NCBI GenBank assembly: GCA_946402705.1
Contig: CAMIXG010000007.1
Coordinates: 1 to 64,000, forward strand
Length of the DNA: 64,000 nt
From: an uncultured Tissierellia bacterium
GTDB taxonomy: Bacteria > Bacillota > Clostridia > Tissierellales > Tissierellaceae
Reading direction: 5' to 3'
The position numbers and the translations under genes are program-made. Below are positions 34,066 through 42,280 of this stretch, piece after piece. Positions within the stretch are counted from its first letter, which is position 1. Each line of letters opens with the position of its first letter. Under the pieces are notes generated by a model. The model saw only the letters and a list, made by a program, of their open reading frames with translations, was not told where the DNA came from and made no database searches.

Positions 34066-35634
34066 GTGAAGAAGAGTCTTATTTCATTGACGATTGTGAC
34101 TTCAATTTTTTTATCACTAGTAGGAGTAAATGTTTTTGCAGAGGAAATTTTAGAAGTTGAAAGCGAGGCACATGTAGAAGTGCTTGAGAGTGGATATATA
34201 GAAAATCAAAGTCTAAGATTACCGGCATCATCATTTGAAGATAACCCAAATGATGAAATTAAAGCTTGGGGAAGGCTAGGAGACAATACCAGTGCTATAT
34301 GGATTTTGTATAATGATGGACATTTAATAATGTATGGTGGGCATACAAAAGGATTGAAAAATCCAAAACTTACTTGGAAAAATGATAGGATTATAAAAGA
34401 TATAACAAAAATAACTGTTGGTGGGGGAAGCTATTTAGCAGATGGAGATGAAGACATATTATATTTTACAGGAGATAAAATGGAATCACTTTTTGCTGAA
34501 TTACCAAGAGTTACAGAGATAGAATTTACAGATAAACTTAATACTGAACTTGTAACAGACATGTCCAATCTATTTTACAAATCATCAAAACTGGAAAAAA
34601 TAGATTTAGGTAATATAGATACAGCTAATGTGTTAGATATGTCATATATGTTTGGTGAAATGGAAAACTTAAGAGATGTAAATGTTAGTAAACTTAATAC
34701 ATCTAGTGTGAAATCTATGCTTAGAATGTTCTATAATACACCAAATTTAAAAACTATAAATGTTGCTAATTGGGATACATCAAGTGTTGAAAATATGGTG
34801 GGAGTATTTGAAGGAGCATCAGGGGTAAAGGGATTAAATTTGTATAAGTGGGATGTGTCAAATGTTAATACAATGCAGTATATGTTTAAAAATGCAAAAT
34901 CAGTTGACAGTTTGGATTTGATGGATTGGAAAACTCCTAATCTTAGAGTTATGGATGGAATGTTTGAAGGAACAGAAAGCTGTGAAGTAATTTTTGCAAA
35001 TAATTTTGATACATCAAAAGTAATAGATATGTCAAACTTATTTAAAGGTACTAAATCATTGGAATTATTGACAATGAATAGTTGGGATACAAGAAAAGTA
35101 GTTAGAACAGATATGTTTAAAGATACTGGTCTGGAAGATATAACTCTTGGAAAGTATACAATTATTGGAGAGAGCAATCTAACACCTATAGAATCATCAA
35201 AATATTGGAGAAGAGATGATGGTGGTGCTAAGTTTAAAGATAGTGAAAGCTTTATGCAAAATTATAAAGGTTCCACAAATAATGTAGAAAGATATGTATT
35301 AGTAGAAGAAGCAAACGAAGGATTTATAGATGCAAGTATAATGTATTTAAGAAAGGGCACAGGTATAGAGAGTATATACGATTTTTCAAATAAAGTTGAT
35401 ATAACTAAGGTTTTGACATTTGACCCAAAAGAAGGTACACGCAGTAGAGCTAAAGGTGCATCAAATGGATATTCTTATATAAGGGATACAAAGGTCTTTA
35501 TAAATGATGAGTTAATATTGGAGACAAGTGATTCCATTAGACACCCTTTAGGAGATGTAATTTTAAAGGATGAGACTTTACTAGATAGGGTAGGTGAAGG
35601 AAAAGTTTTAAGAATAATTCACTATTATAATTAA
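34066..35634 (+). CDS. BspA-like leucine-rich-repeat surface protein, paralogue
   Basis: A 522-residue secreted protein starting at GTG 34066, which has AAAGGAG 8 nt upstream and gives a proper signal peptide (KKSLISLTIVTSIFLSLVGVNVFA). An N-terminal domain with IKAWGRLGD and WILYNDGHLIMY precedes about seven DUF285 repeats, more divergent than in the neighbour. The C-terminal domain (MYLRKGTGIESIY ... SRAKGASNGYSYI ... VILKDETLLDRVGEGKVLRIIHYYN) is clearly homologous to that of the first protein. The pair probably arose by tandem duplication, with repeat expansion or loss. Confidence 0.88.
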   Translation: MKKSLISLTIVTSIFLSLVGVNVFAEEILEVESEAHVEVLESGYIENQSLRLPASSFEDNPNDEIKAWGRLGDNTSAIWILYNDGHLIMYGGHTKGLKNPKLTWKNDRIIKDITKITVGGGSYLADGDEDILYFTGDKMESLFAELPRVTEIEFTDKLNTELVTDMSNLFYKSSKLEKIDLGNIDTANVLDMSYMFGEMENLRDVNVSKLNTSSVKSMLRMFYNTPNLKTINVANWDTSSVENMVGVFEGASGVKGLNLYKWDVSNVNTMQYMFKNAKSVDSLDLMDWKTPNLRVMDGMFEGTESCEVIFANNFDTSKVIDMSNLFKGTKSLELLTMNSWDTRKVVRTDMFKDTGLEDITLGKYTIIGESNLTPIESSKYWRRDDGGAKFKDSESFMQNYKGSTNNVERYVLVEEANEGFIDASIMYLRKGTGIESIYDFSNKVDITKVLTFDPKEGTRSRAKGASNGYSYIRDTKVFINDELILETSDSIRHPLGDVILKDETLLDRVGEGKVLRIIHYYN

Positions 35635-35641
35635 GATTTAA

Positions 35642-35675
35642 AACAAGCTAGGATTTAATTCTAGCTTGTTTTTTT
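35642..35675 (+). terminator. Terminator of the second BspA-like gene
   Basis: AACAAGCTAG/CTAGCTTGTT stem identical to the one at 33911, with a different 9-nt loop and T7. It supports duplication of the whole transcription unit. Confidence 0.88.
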
Positions 35676-35746
35676 ATTAAACATTTTAGATATTTTATGA
35701 AAAATTTATAAAATATATTTATTTACAAGCTTAAGTTATGGCTAGA

Positions 35747-35775
35747 TTGATTTATATTTTTTAATTTTATATAAT
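35747..35775 (+). promoter_or_regulatory. Sigma-A promoter of the Nik-like ABC operon
   Basis: TTGATT, 17 bp, TATAAT, starting transcription just before the riboswitch outer stem. Confidence 0.7.
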
Positions 35776-35791
35776 AGTTAGGTACAAAAAA

Positions 35792-35905
35792 ATAAATAGG
35801 GGAAGAAAGGTGAAATTCCTTCACAGTGCCGCTACAGTTAAAGTCTGAAGACCTTATAATCTATCTCTACGGAACATGGAGGTTGATTTTATATTGCCTA
35901 TTTAT
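35792..35905 (+). ncRNA. Compact cobalamin-type riboswitch
   Basis: GGGGAAGAAAGGTGAAATTCCTT, CAGTGCCGCTACAGT and AGTCTGAAGACCT follow the order of the cobalamin riboswitch core (GGGAA..GGUGAAAUUCC, the GCCGC-ACUGU B12 box, AGUCxGAxGACCU), in a shortened version. A perfect 9-bp outer stem joins ATAAATAGG (35792-35800) to CCTATTTAT (35897-35905). The ribosome binding site AAGGAG begins 12 nt later and no clear terminator is seen, so control of translation is possible. Confidence 0.75.
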
Positions 35906-35928
35906 AAGAAAATAAAAGGAGTGTAAGA

Positions 35929-37479
35929 ATGAAAATTAAAAAAAGTATGAAACTAGTTTTACTAATGTTAATCATGACTTTAGGTCTAACAGCATGTGGA
36001 ACTAAGGAAACACCAAAAGAGGAAGCAGTAGAAGAAAAGCAAGTAGTATTAGCAGGTAGAAGACATCTAGCACCAGGAGAAGAAGATGCTTATTATTGTA
36101 GTTCTATACTTTATGTATGGGAACCTTTAGTTAGACAGGGAGAAAATGGAGAGCCAGAACCTGCCCTAGCAGAGAGCTGGGAAATGTCTAAAGACGGTAA
36201 AGAGTGGACGTTTAATCTTAGAAAAAATGTAAAATTCCATGATGGAGAAGATTTTAATGCAGATTCAGTTATAGCAAACTTAGATAGAATGAAAAAAGAA
36301 GTTAGACAATCATCTTATTATCCAATGGATATAGATTCACACTATCCAGACCTAAAAGCTTATGAAAAAATAGATGATAATACTATAAAATTAGTTTTTA
36401 ATGAAGCAAAACCAACACAATTATATAGAATGGTAAACTTCGGAAGTGCAATATATAGCCCTAAAAACTTTAATGAAGAAGGGAACTTTAATGGATTTGC
36501 AATTGGTACAGGACCATTTAAGATAAAGGAAAATGTAAAAGATGATTTTGTTGTAATAGAAAAAAATGAAGATTATTGGGGAGAAAAAGCTAAAGTAGAA
36601 GAAATAAAAATCAAAAACATACCAGATGTAGATACCAGATATGCTGCTCTTAAAGCAGGAGAAATACATGGTACTTTAGATTTAGATTCTCTAACACCAG
36701 CCCTAGCAGAAGAGCTTAAAAAAGATGATAAGTTTGATTTAGCAACAGCAAAATCAACAATTGTTAAGTTTTTAGTTTTAAATGGTAGCAAGGCACCATT
36801 TGATGATGTAAGACTTAAACAAGCAGTAAGTATGGCTTTAGACAGACAAGATATAGTTGATACAGTATATTTTGGATATGCAGAGCCAACAACAAACCTA
36901 TTAAACTACTCAACACCTTTCTATAAGGAAATAAAAGTAAATGAAAATATGGAAGAGGCAAAGAAACTTGCAAATGAAGTATTAAAGGGTGAAAGAGTTT
37001 CAGTAGATTATTATATCAGTGGAGCAGATGTGACTCAAAAAACAGAGGCTGAAATGATAGCTCCTTTACTTGCTGAAATAGGTATAGATGTAAATATTAA
37101 ACCAATGGAAGTTTCAGCTATGAGGGAAGAAATGAAGGCTGGGAACTATGGTATAGGAAGGGAAAGACAAGGTCTTTCTAATGGGGAACCATCTACTATA
37201 TTTGGCAGATTTATGCTAACTAGTGGAGACCACAATCAAAACTATAGTTTAGGATATAGTAATGAAAAAGTTAATGAACTAATGGAAAAGGCTAGTAAGG
37301 AATCTGATGTTAAAAAGCTTGGAGAAATTTATGACGAAATTCAGCTTATATCTACAGAAACCCTACCAGTGATTCCATTATTTAATGATATGAATATTAT
37401 GGGACACACTAAAGATTTAAAAAATTATAAGGCACAAATCTATGGATTAGATTTACCAAATATAGAATGGGCTAAGTAA
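35929..37479 (+). CDS. Nickel/peptide-type ABC transporter substrate-binding lipoprotein, possibly cobalt or nickel
   Basis: A 516-residue solute-binding protein of the NikA/DppA (SBP_bac_5) family. It has a signal peptide with lipobox LTAC (Cys23), the family phrase WEPLVRQGENGEPEPALAESWEMSKDGKEWTFNLRKNVKFHDG, then GTGPFKI and KLKQAVSMALDRQDIV-like text (RLKQAVSMALDRQDIV). Many relatives bind nickel- or cobalt-chelates rather than peptides. The cobalamin-type riboswitch in front suggests a cobalt-related substrate, but this is inference. First of five overlapping or abutting genes. Confidence 0.8.
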   Translation: MKIKKSMKLVLLMLIMTLGLTACGTKETPKEEAVEEKQVVLAGRRHLAPGEEDAYYCSSILYVWEPLVRQGENGEPEPALAESWEMSKDGKEWTFNLRKNVKFHDGEDFNADSVIANLDRMKKEVRQSSYYPMDIDSHYPDLKAYEKIDDNTIKLVFNEAKPTQLYRMVNFGSAIYSPKNFNEEGNFNGFAIGTGPFKIKENVKDDFVVIEKNEDYWGEKAKVEEIKIKNIPDVDTRYAALKAGEIHGTLDLDSLTPALAEELKKDDKFDLATAKSTIVKFLVLNGSKAPFDDVRLKQAVSMALDRQDIVDTVYFGYAEPTTNLLNYSTPFYKEIKVNENMEEAKKLANEVLKGERVSVDYYISGADVTQKTEAEMIAPLLAEIGIDVNIKPMEVSAMREEMKAGNYGIGRERQGLSNGEPSTIFGRFMLTSGDHNQNYSLGYSNEKVNELMEKASKESDVKKLGEIYDEIQLISTETLPVIPLFNDMNIMGHTKDLKNYKAQIYGLDLPNIEWAK

Positions 37480-37480
37480 T

Positions 37481-38425
37481 ATGAAAGAATATATTATAGA
37501 AAAAGTTAAGTCTATTTTTATAGTATTAGTTGGGATAAGTTTATTATCTTTTCTTCTGGGGGTAGTTTCCCCAGGAGACCCAGCTGAATTATCTTTAAGT
37601 AAATATGGATATAGTCCAACACCTCAGGAGATAGAAGCTAGAAGGGTGGAAATGGGACTGGATAAACCAATACATATACAGTATATCAATTGGGTTAAAA
37701 ATATTTTAAAGGGAGATTTTGGGAAGTCTTTTTCAACTAAGGAAAATGTTACAGATATGATTATTAGAAAGGCTCCAGTAACTTTTAAACTTGCCATGTA
37801 CTCAATAGTTATAACTTCTGTATTTGGGATAAGTTTAGGGGTTATAGCAGGAATAAATAAGAATAAACCTATAGATAATCTAATAAAGTTAATAACAAAT
37901 ATATTATTTAGCTTGCCAACATTTTGGCTGGCTTTATTATTTATACTCATATTTTCAGAGAAACTTGGTATCTTACCAACATCAGGAGATGGTGGTTTTA
38001 AGTACATGATAATGCCAGCTGTCTCATTATCTTTAATAACCATGTCCACAACAGCTATGGTCATGCGTTCTTCTATGATACAGGAGTTTGGTAAACAGTA
38101 TTATACCTTTGCTAAGGCAAAGGGGATAAGTAAGTATGACCTATATATAAAAAATGTTTTACCCAATGCGATTTTGCCAGTTCTAACTATACTAGGTAAC
38201 TTTTTTGGGTCTATACTGGGAGGTTCGGCAGTGGTTGAAACTATTTTTGCCCTTTCAGGTATAGGTAGCTATGCTGTTGAATCAGTATTTTCAAAGGATT
38301 TCCCATACTTACAAGCCTATGTACTTCTTACAGGACTTGCCTTTGTATTAGTAACTAGCTTAGTGGATATACTAATTATTATAATCAATCCGAAAATAAG
38401 GCTGAAAGGAGATATTTATGAATAA
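37481..38425 (+). CDS. ABC transporter permease, NikB/DppB type
   Basis: A 314-residue permease with about six membrane segments. The opening (GISLLSFLLGVVSPGDPAELSL) and the coupling loop (AKAKGISKYDLYIKNVLPNAILPVLTILG) are standard for the first permease of Nik/Dpp importers. It starts 1 bp after the binding protein stop and overlaps the next permease gene by 8 bp. Confidence 0.88.
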   Translation: MKEYIIEKVKSIFIVLVGISLLSFLLGVVSPGDPAELSLSKYGYSPTPQEIEARRVEMGLDKPIHIQYINWVKNILKGDFGKSFSTKENVTDMIIRKAPVTFKLAMYSIVITSVFGISLGVIAGINKNKPIDNLIKLITNILFSLPTFWLALLFILIFSEKLGILPTSGDGGFKYMIMPAVSLSLITMSTTAMVMRSSMIQEFGKQYYTFAKAKGISKYDLYIKNVLPNAILPVLTILGNFFGSILGGSAVVETIFALSGIGSYAVESVFSKDFPYLQAYVLLTGLAFVLVTSLVDILIIIINPKIRLKGDIYE

Positions 38426-39230
38426 AATTTTGGGAAAATTATCAATCATAGTCCTAATTATAATATTATTGGTATCAATATTCGCCAACATAATATCTCC
38501 ATATGATCCAAATTTTCAGGATAAGGAAAATAGGTTATCAGGCTTTACTCAGGAGCATAAACTGGGAACAGACCCCCTAGGCAGAGATATGTTAAGTAGA
38601 GTTATCTATGGTGGGAGAAGTTCTATTTTAATAGGAGTTCTAGCAACGCTTGTATCTATGACTATAGGCAGTGGTATGGGGATTATATCGGGGTATTTTG
38701 GTGGAAGACTAGATAAGTTTATAACATCCATAACTAATATATTTCAAGCTTTGCCACAGATGGCGTTTACCATAGCCATAGCAGGAGTTTTAGGACCAGG
38801 TATAAAAAATTTAATACTAGCTCTGGTTATAAGTTCTTGGGCAGGATTTTCGAGAATAGTTAGGGCAGAAGTTTTAAAAGTTAAAGAAGAGCCTTATATA
38901 GAGGCCATGGTCTATTTAGGCTCCAGTGATTTGTCTATAATATTATTTCATATAATACCAAATATAATGCCAAATATAATAATCTTACTGACAACTAGAA
39001 TTGGTAGAAGCTTGTTATCAATAGCAGCCTTAAGTTTTTTAGGACTTGGAGTTCAGCCACCAAATCCAGATTGGAGTGTAATGATAAACGATGCAAGACT
39101 ATATTATAGGTCTTATCCTTACCTAATAGTTGTTCCAGGTTTTTCAATCTTTATAACAATTTTATCAATAAATACTTTGGGAGATTACTTAAGGGATATA
39201 TTTGATATTAGGAGTGAGGAGATAATTTAA
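38418..39230 (+). CDS. ABC transporter permease, NikC/DppC type
   Basis: A 270-residue second permease. The N-terminal LGTDPLGRDMLSRVIYGGRSSILIG and the coupling motif (VRAEVLKVKEEPYIEAMVYLGSSDLSIILFHIIPNIMP) are typical. AAAGGAG precedes the ATG inside the end of the upstream gene. Its stop codon overlaps the next ATG (TAATG). Confidence 0.88.
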   Translation: MNKILGKLSIIVLIIILLVSIFANIISPYDPNFQDKENRLSGFTQEHKLGTDPLGRDMLSRVIYGGRSSILIGVLATLVSMTIGSGMGIISGYFGGRLDKFITSITNIFQALPQMAFTIAIAGVLGPGIKNLILALVISSWAGFSRIVRAEVLKVKEEPYIEAMVYLGSSDLSIILFHIIPNIMPNIIILLTTRIGRSLLSIAALSFLGLGVQPPNPDWSVMINDARLYYRSYPYLIVVPGFSIFITILSINTLGDYLRDIFDIRSEEII

Positions 39231-40168
39231 TGGGAGATATAATATTTGAGGATTTTAATGTGAATTTTGAGACGAGAAAGCAAAATGTAAAATCAGTAAG
39301 GGATATGAATTTAACTATAAAGAGCCATAAAATAACAGGTATAGTTGGAGAGTCTGGGTGTGGAAAGTCTGTACTTAGTCTTTCTATATTGGGATTATTA
39401 CCAGACTATGCTAAAACAAGTGGAAACATATATTATGATAATAAAGATATAACTGCTCTAGCAAATAGAGTTAGAGAAAAATACTTGGGAAGGGAGTTTG
39501 GATATATAAGCCAAAATCCATCAGAGTCATTAAGTCCTATAAGAAAAATAAGAAAGCAGTTTTATGAAAGTTTAGACTTAGTTGAAAAAAATAAGGCAGA
39601 AATAGAAAAAAAATCTATAGAAATATTGAAAGAGCTAGGTTTTGAAAAGCCCCTAGAAGTTTTAGATAAATATCCTTTTCAGCTTAGTGGAGGTCAGCAG
39701 CAAAGAGTTTTAACAGGTATAGCTATTAGTAGTAGCCCAAGGTGGATATTTGCAGATGAGCCAACTAAGGGTTTAGATGAAAATATCAAGAAGGATAGTT
39801 TAGAATTATTTAAAAAACTTAGGAGTTTTGGAATAGATTCCACCCTAGTAATAACACATGATATAGATTTTGCAAAAAACTTGTGCGATGAAGTAATGGT
39901 TATGTATAGTGGTCAAATTGTTGAAATGGGAATAGATGTGTTGGATAATCCTAAACATCCTTATACAAAGGGCTTTATAGAATCTATGCCCAGTAAGGGA
40001 ATGAAGATAATGGAGGGGAAAACTCTGTCTCCAACAGAAGATATAAGGGGCTGTAGGTTCGCAAATAGGTGTGGGTGTAAGACTAAGAGATGTGATTTGG
40101 AGAGTCCGAAACTTTATAATTATGAGAATAGTCAGGTGAGGTGTTTTTTATATGATAAAGGTGAGTAA
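39230..40168 (+). CDS. ABC transporter ATP-binding protein, NikD/DppD type
   Basis: A 312-residue ATPase with Walker A GESGCGKS, signature LSGGQQQR, Walker B WIFADEPTKGLD and the switch His in ITHDIDFA. The C-terminal extension has the Cys cluster CRFANRCGCKTKRCD, like the oligopeptide/nickel ATPase C-terminal domain, which in related proteins carries an iron-sulfur cluster. It overlaps the final gene by 17 bp. Confidence 0.88.
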   Translation: MGDIIFEDFNVNFETRKQNVKSVRDMNLTIKSHKITGIVGESGCGKSVLSLSILGLLPDYAKTSGNIYYDNKDITALANRVREKYLGREFGYISQNPSESLSPIRKIRKQFYESLDLVEKNKAEIEKKSIEILKELGFEKPLEVLDKYPFQLSGGQQQRVLTGIAISSSPRWIFADEPTKGLDENIKKDSLELFKKLRSFGIDSTLVITHDIDFAKNLCDEVMVMYSGQIVEMGIDVLDNPKHPYTKGFIESMPSKGMKIMEGKTLSPTEDIRGCRFANRCGCKTKRCDLESPKLYNYENSQVRCFLYDKGE

Positions 40169-40805
40169 TTTAGATAAATCTTTTGGAGATAAAAAAATCT
40201 TAAATGATATAAACTTCACTTTAAAGAGTGGGGAGATTTTATCCATAGTGGGAGATAGCGGAAGTGGAAAGACTACCCTGTCAAAAATTATCCTTGGCCT
40301 AATTAAGCCAGATAGGGGTCAGATAATATATGAGGGAGTAGATCTAGTTAATCTAGGAAAAAAAGATTTTAAAAAATATAGGAAAGATATACAAATTATA
40401 TCTCAAAATCCAAGTTCTTTTTTTGATCCATCTATGAAACTTGGAAGGTCTGTAATTGAGCCTCTTAAAAATTTTAAGCTCAAGCTGGATGATGAAAAAC
40501 TTAAAGATTTAATAGAGGAATTTAAACTTGATGAAAAAGTTTTGGCTAGATATCCTCATCAGGTTAGTGGGGGAGAAATACAAAGACTATCTATAATAAG
40601 AGCCCTTTTATTAGAACCTAAAATATTGATACTAGATGAACCAACATCTATGTTAGATATATCAGTGCAGGCTCAGATTTTAGATATATTAAAAAGAATT
40701 CAAGTAGATAAAAATATGTCATATATCTTTATATCTCATGATATGGAGGTAGTTGAAATATTTTCGGATAGGGTATTAAATCTAAAAAATTCCAAACTTA
40801 TATAA
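40152..40805 (+). CDS. ABC transporter ATP-binding protein, NikE/DppF type
   Basis: A 217-residue second ATPase. Walker A GDSGSGKTT, signature VSGGEIQR, Walker B LILDEPTSMLDI and the H-loop ISHDMEVV are intact. It is shorter than DppF-type proteins and lacks the C-terminal Cys-containing extension, so it resembles NikE-like half ATPases. It pairs with the 39230 ATPase to drive the importer. Confidence 0.85.
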   Translation: MIKVSNLDKSFGDKKILNDINFTLKSGEILSIVGDSGSGKTTLSKIILGLIKPDRGQIIYEGVDLVNLGKKDFKKYRKDIQIISQNPSSFFDPSMKLGRSVIEPLKNFKLKLDDEKLKDLIEEFKLDEKVLARYPHQVSGGEIQRLSIIRALLLEPKILILDEPTSMLDISVQAQILDILKRIQVDKNMSYIFISHDMEVVEIFSDRVLNLKNSKLI

Positions 40806-40840
40806 TATGCTTAGGCTAGATAGCTAGGCATATTTTTTTA
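40805..40840 (+). terminator. Terminator of the Nik-like operon
   Basis: ATATGCTTAG pairs with CTAGGCATAT (one wobble), followed by T7. Confidence 0.8.
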
Positions 40841-40875
40841 TACATAAAAAGTTTAATGCCAAATATGCTACATAA

Positions 40876-40897
40876 TGTTTATAATATGACATAAACA
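40876..40897. promoter_or_regulatory. Candidate activator site of the mevalonate operon
   Basis: Perfect inverted repeat TGTTTAT-N8-ATAAACA, 47 bp upstream of the sigma-54 promoter. It differs from the TGTAT-N7-ATACA sites of the first operon, so the two activators probably recognise different DNA. Confidence 0.45.
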
Positions 40898-40943
40898 AAT
40901 AACAGAAAATTTTTAAAATGGGAGATTTAGACTAATTAAGAGT

Positions 40944-40959
40944 TGGCATTATTATTGCA
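40944..40959 (+). promoter_or_regulatory. Sigma-54 (-24/-12) promoter of the mevalonate operon
   Basis: TGGCATTATTATTGCA, with GG (40945-40946) and GC (40957-40958) 10 nt apart. Apart from the 5-nt spacer it is almost identical to the promoter at 1866. Confidence 0.9.
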
Positions 40960-41008
40960 ATATTAAAGTGGTACGATACTACAAACTTAATATATTGGAG
41001 GGTTTATT

Positions 41009-42268
41009 ATGAAATCAAGCAGTTATTCAGGTTTTTACAAATTAAGTCCAAGGGAAAGATTAGATATAGTTGGAGAGTTTGCCAACTTATCAGAAGATGA
41101 AAAAGATTTAGTTTTTAAACAGAGTGGATTAGATATTGATACAGCTAACAATATGATTGAAAATGTTATTGGAACATTTGCACTACCTATGGGAGTTGCA
41201 ATTAATTTTAAGGTTAATGGAGTAGATAAGCTTATACCAATGGCAGTAGAAGAACCATCAGTTGTTGCTGCTGCAAGTAATGCGGCAAAAATGGCAAGAG
41301 ATAGTGGAGGATTTTTCACAAGTAGTACAGACCCAGTTATGATAGGACAAATTCAACTTATAGGGGTTGAAAATCCAAAATATACAAGAAATATAATATT
41401 AGAAAACAAAGAAAAGATAATGGAAATATGTAATGAACAAGATCCAGTTTTAGTTGAATTTGGTGGAGGTATAGTAGATTTAGATGTAAGAGTAATAGAC
41501 ACTATAGTTGGTGAAATGGTAATAATACATCTAAAGGTAAATACTCTAGATGCTATGGGAGCCAATGCAGTTAACACTATGGCAGAAGCAGTATCACCAT
41601 TTATAGAAGAAATAACAGGAGGTAAGGTACAACTTAGAATCTTGTCTAACTTGGCAATATATAGATTGGCTAGGGCAAGAGTTAAATTATCAAAAGAATC
41701 TCTAGGTGGAGAAGAAGTAGTAGATAAGATAATAGAAACTTATGCTTTTGCAAAAGCAGACCCATTTAGAGCGGCAACAAATAATAAGGGAATTATGAAC
41801 GGAATAATACCAGTTGTGGCTGCAACAGGAAATGATACTCGCGCTATAGAATCAGGAGCTCATGCCTATGCTTCAATCACTGGACAATACACATCCTTAA
41901 CTGTGTGGGAAAAGGATATAAATGGAGACTTGGTAGGAAGTATAGAACTTCCAATGGCTGTTGGACTTGTAGGAGGAGCTACAAAAGTTCATCCAGTAGC
42001 AAAAATAGCAGTTAAAATCCTAGATATTAAAACTGCAAATGAGCTGGGAGAAATAATAGCCGCAGTTGGATTGGCACAAAACCTAGCAGCAATAAAAGCT
42101 TTAGCTACAGAAGGAATCCAAAGAGGACACATGGGCTTACATGCTAGAACACTTGCTACAGTAGCAGGAGCTAGTGGTGACCTATTAGAAAAAATAGTAA
42201 AACAAATGGTAGAGGAAAAGAATGTGAGACTGGAATATGCTAAAGAACTATATGAAAAATATAAATAG
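41009..42268 (+). CDS. mvaA: Class II HMG-CoA reductase, probably degradative
   Basis: A 419-residue enzyme interconverting mevalonate and HMG-CoA. ENVIGTFALPMGVAINFKVNG and MAVEEPSVVAAASNAA (catalytic Glu near 81-82), the KADPFRAATNNKGIMNGI segment with GNDTRAIE (Asp), and GHMGLHARTLA (catalytic His) are hallmarks of class II reductases. It is followed by a GntP permease and an HMG-CoA-lyase homologue under a sigma-54 promoter, and no isoprenoid genes are nearby. This makes the oxidative, mevalonate-consuming direction likely, as in Pseudomonas mevalonii. GGAGGG precedes the ATG. Confidence 0.92.
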   Translation: MKSSSYSGFYKLSPRERLDIVGEFANLSEDEKDLVFKQSGLDIDTANNMIENVIGTFALPMGVAINFKVNGVDKLIPMAVEEPSVVAAASNAAKMARDSGGFFTSSTDPVMIGQIQLIGVENPKYTRNIILENKEKIMEICNEQDPVLVEFGGGIVDLDVRVIDTIVGEMVIIHLKVNTLDAMGANAVNTMAEAVSPFIEEITGGKVQLRILSNLAIYRLARARVKLSKESLGGEEVVDKIIETYAFAKADPFRAATNNKGIMNGIIPVVAATGNDTRAIESGAHAYASITGQYTSLTVWEKDINGDLVGSIELPMAVGLVGGATKVHPVAKIAVKILDIKTANELGEIIAAVGLAQNLAAIKALATEGIQRGHMGLHARTLATVAGASGDLLEKIVKQMVEEKNVRLEYAKELYEKYK

Positions 42269-42280
42269 GAGGAGATTATA

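Noticed and set aside
39230..40805. Two ATPase genes read as one gene split by a frameshift
   Set aside because: Each has a full Walker A, signature and Walker B set, and paired ATPases are normal in Nik/Dpp importers.
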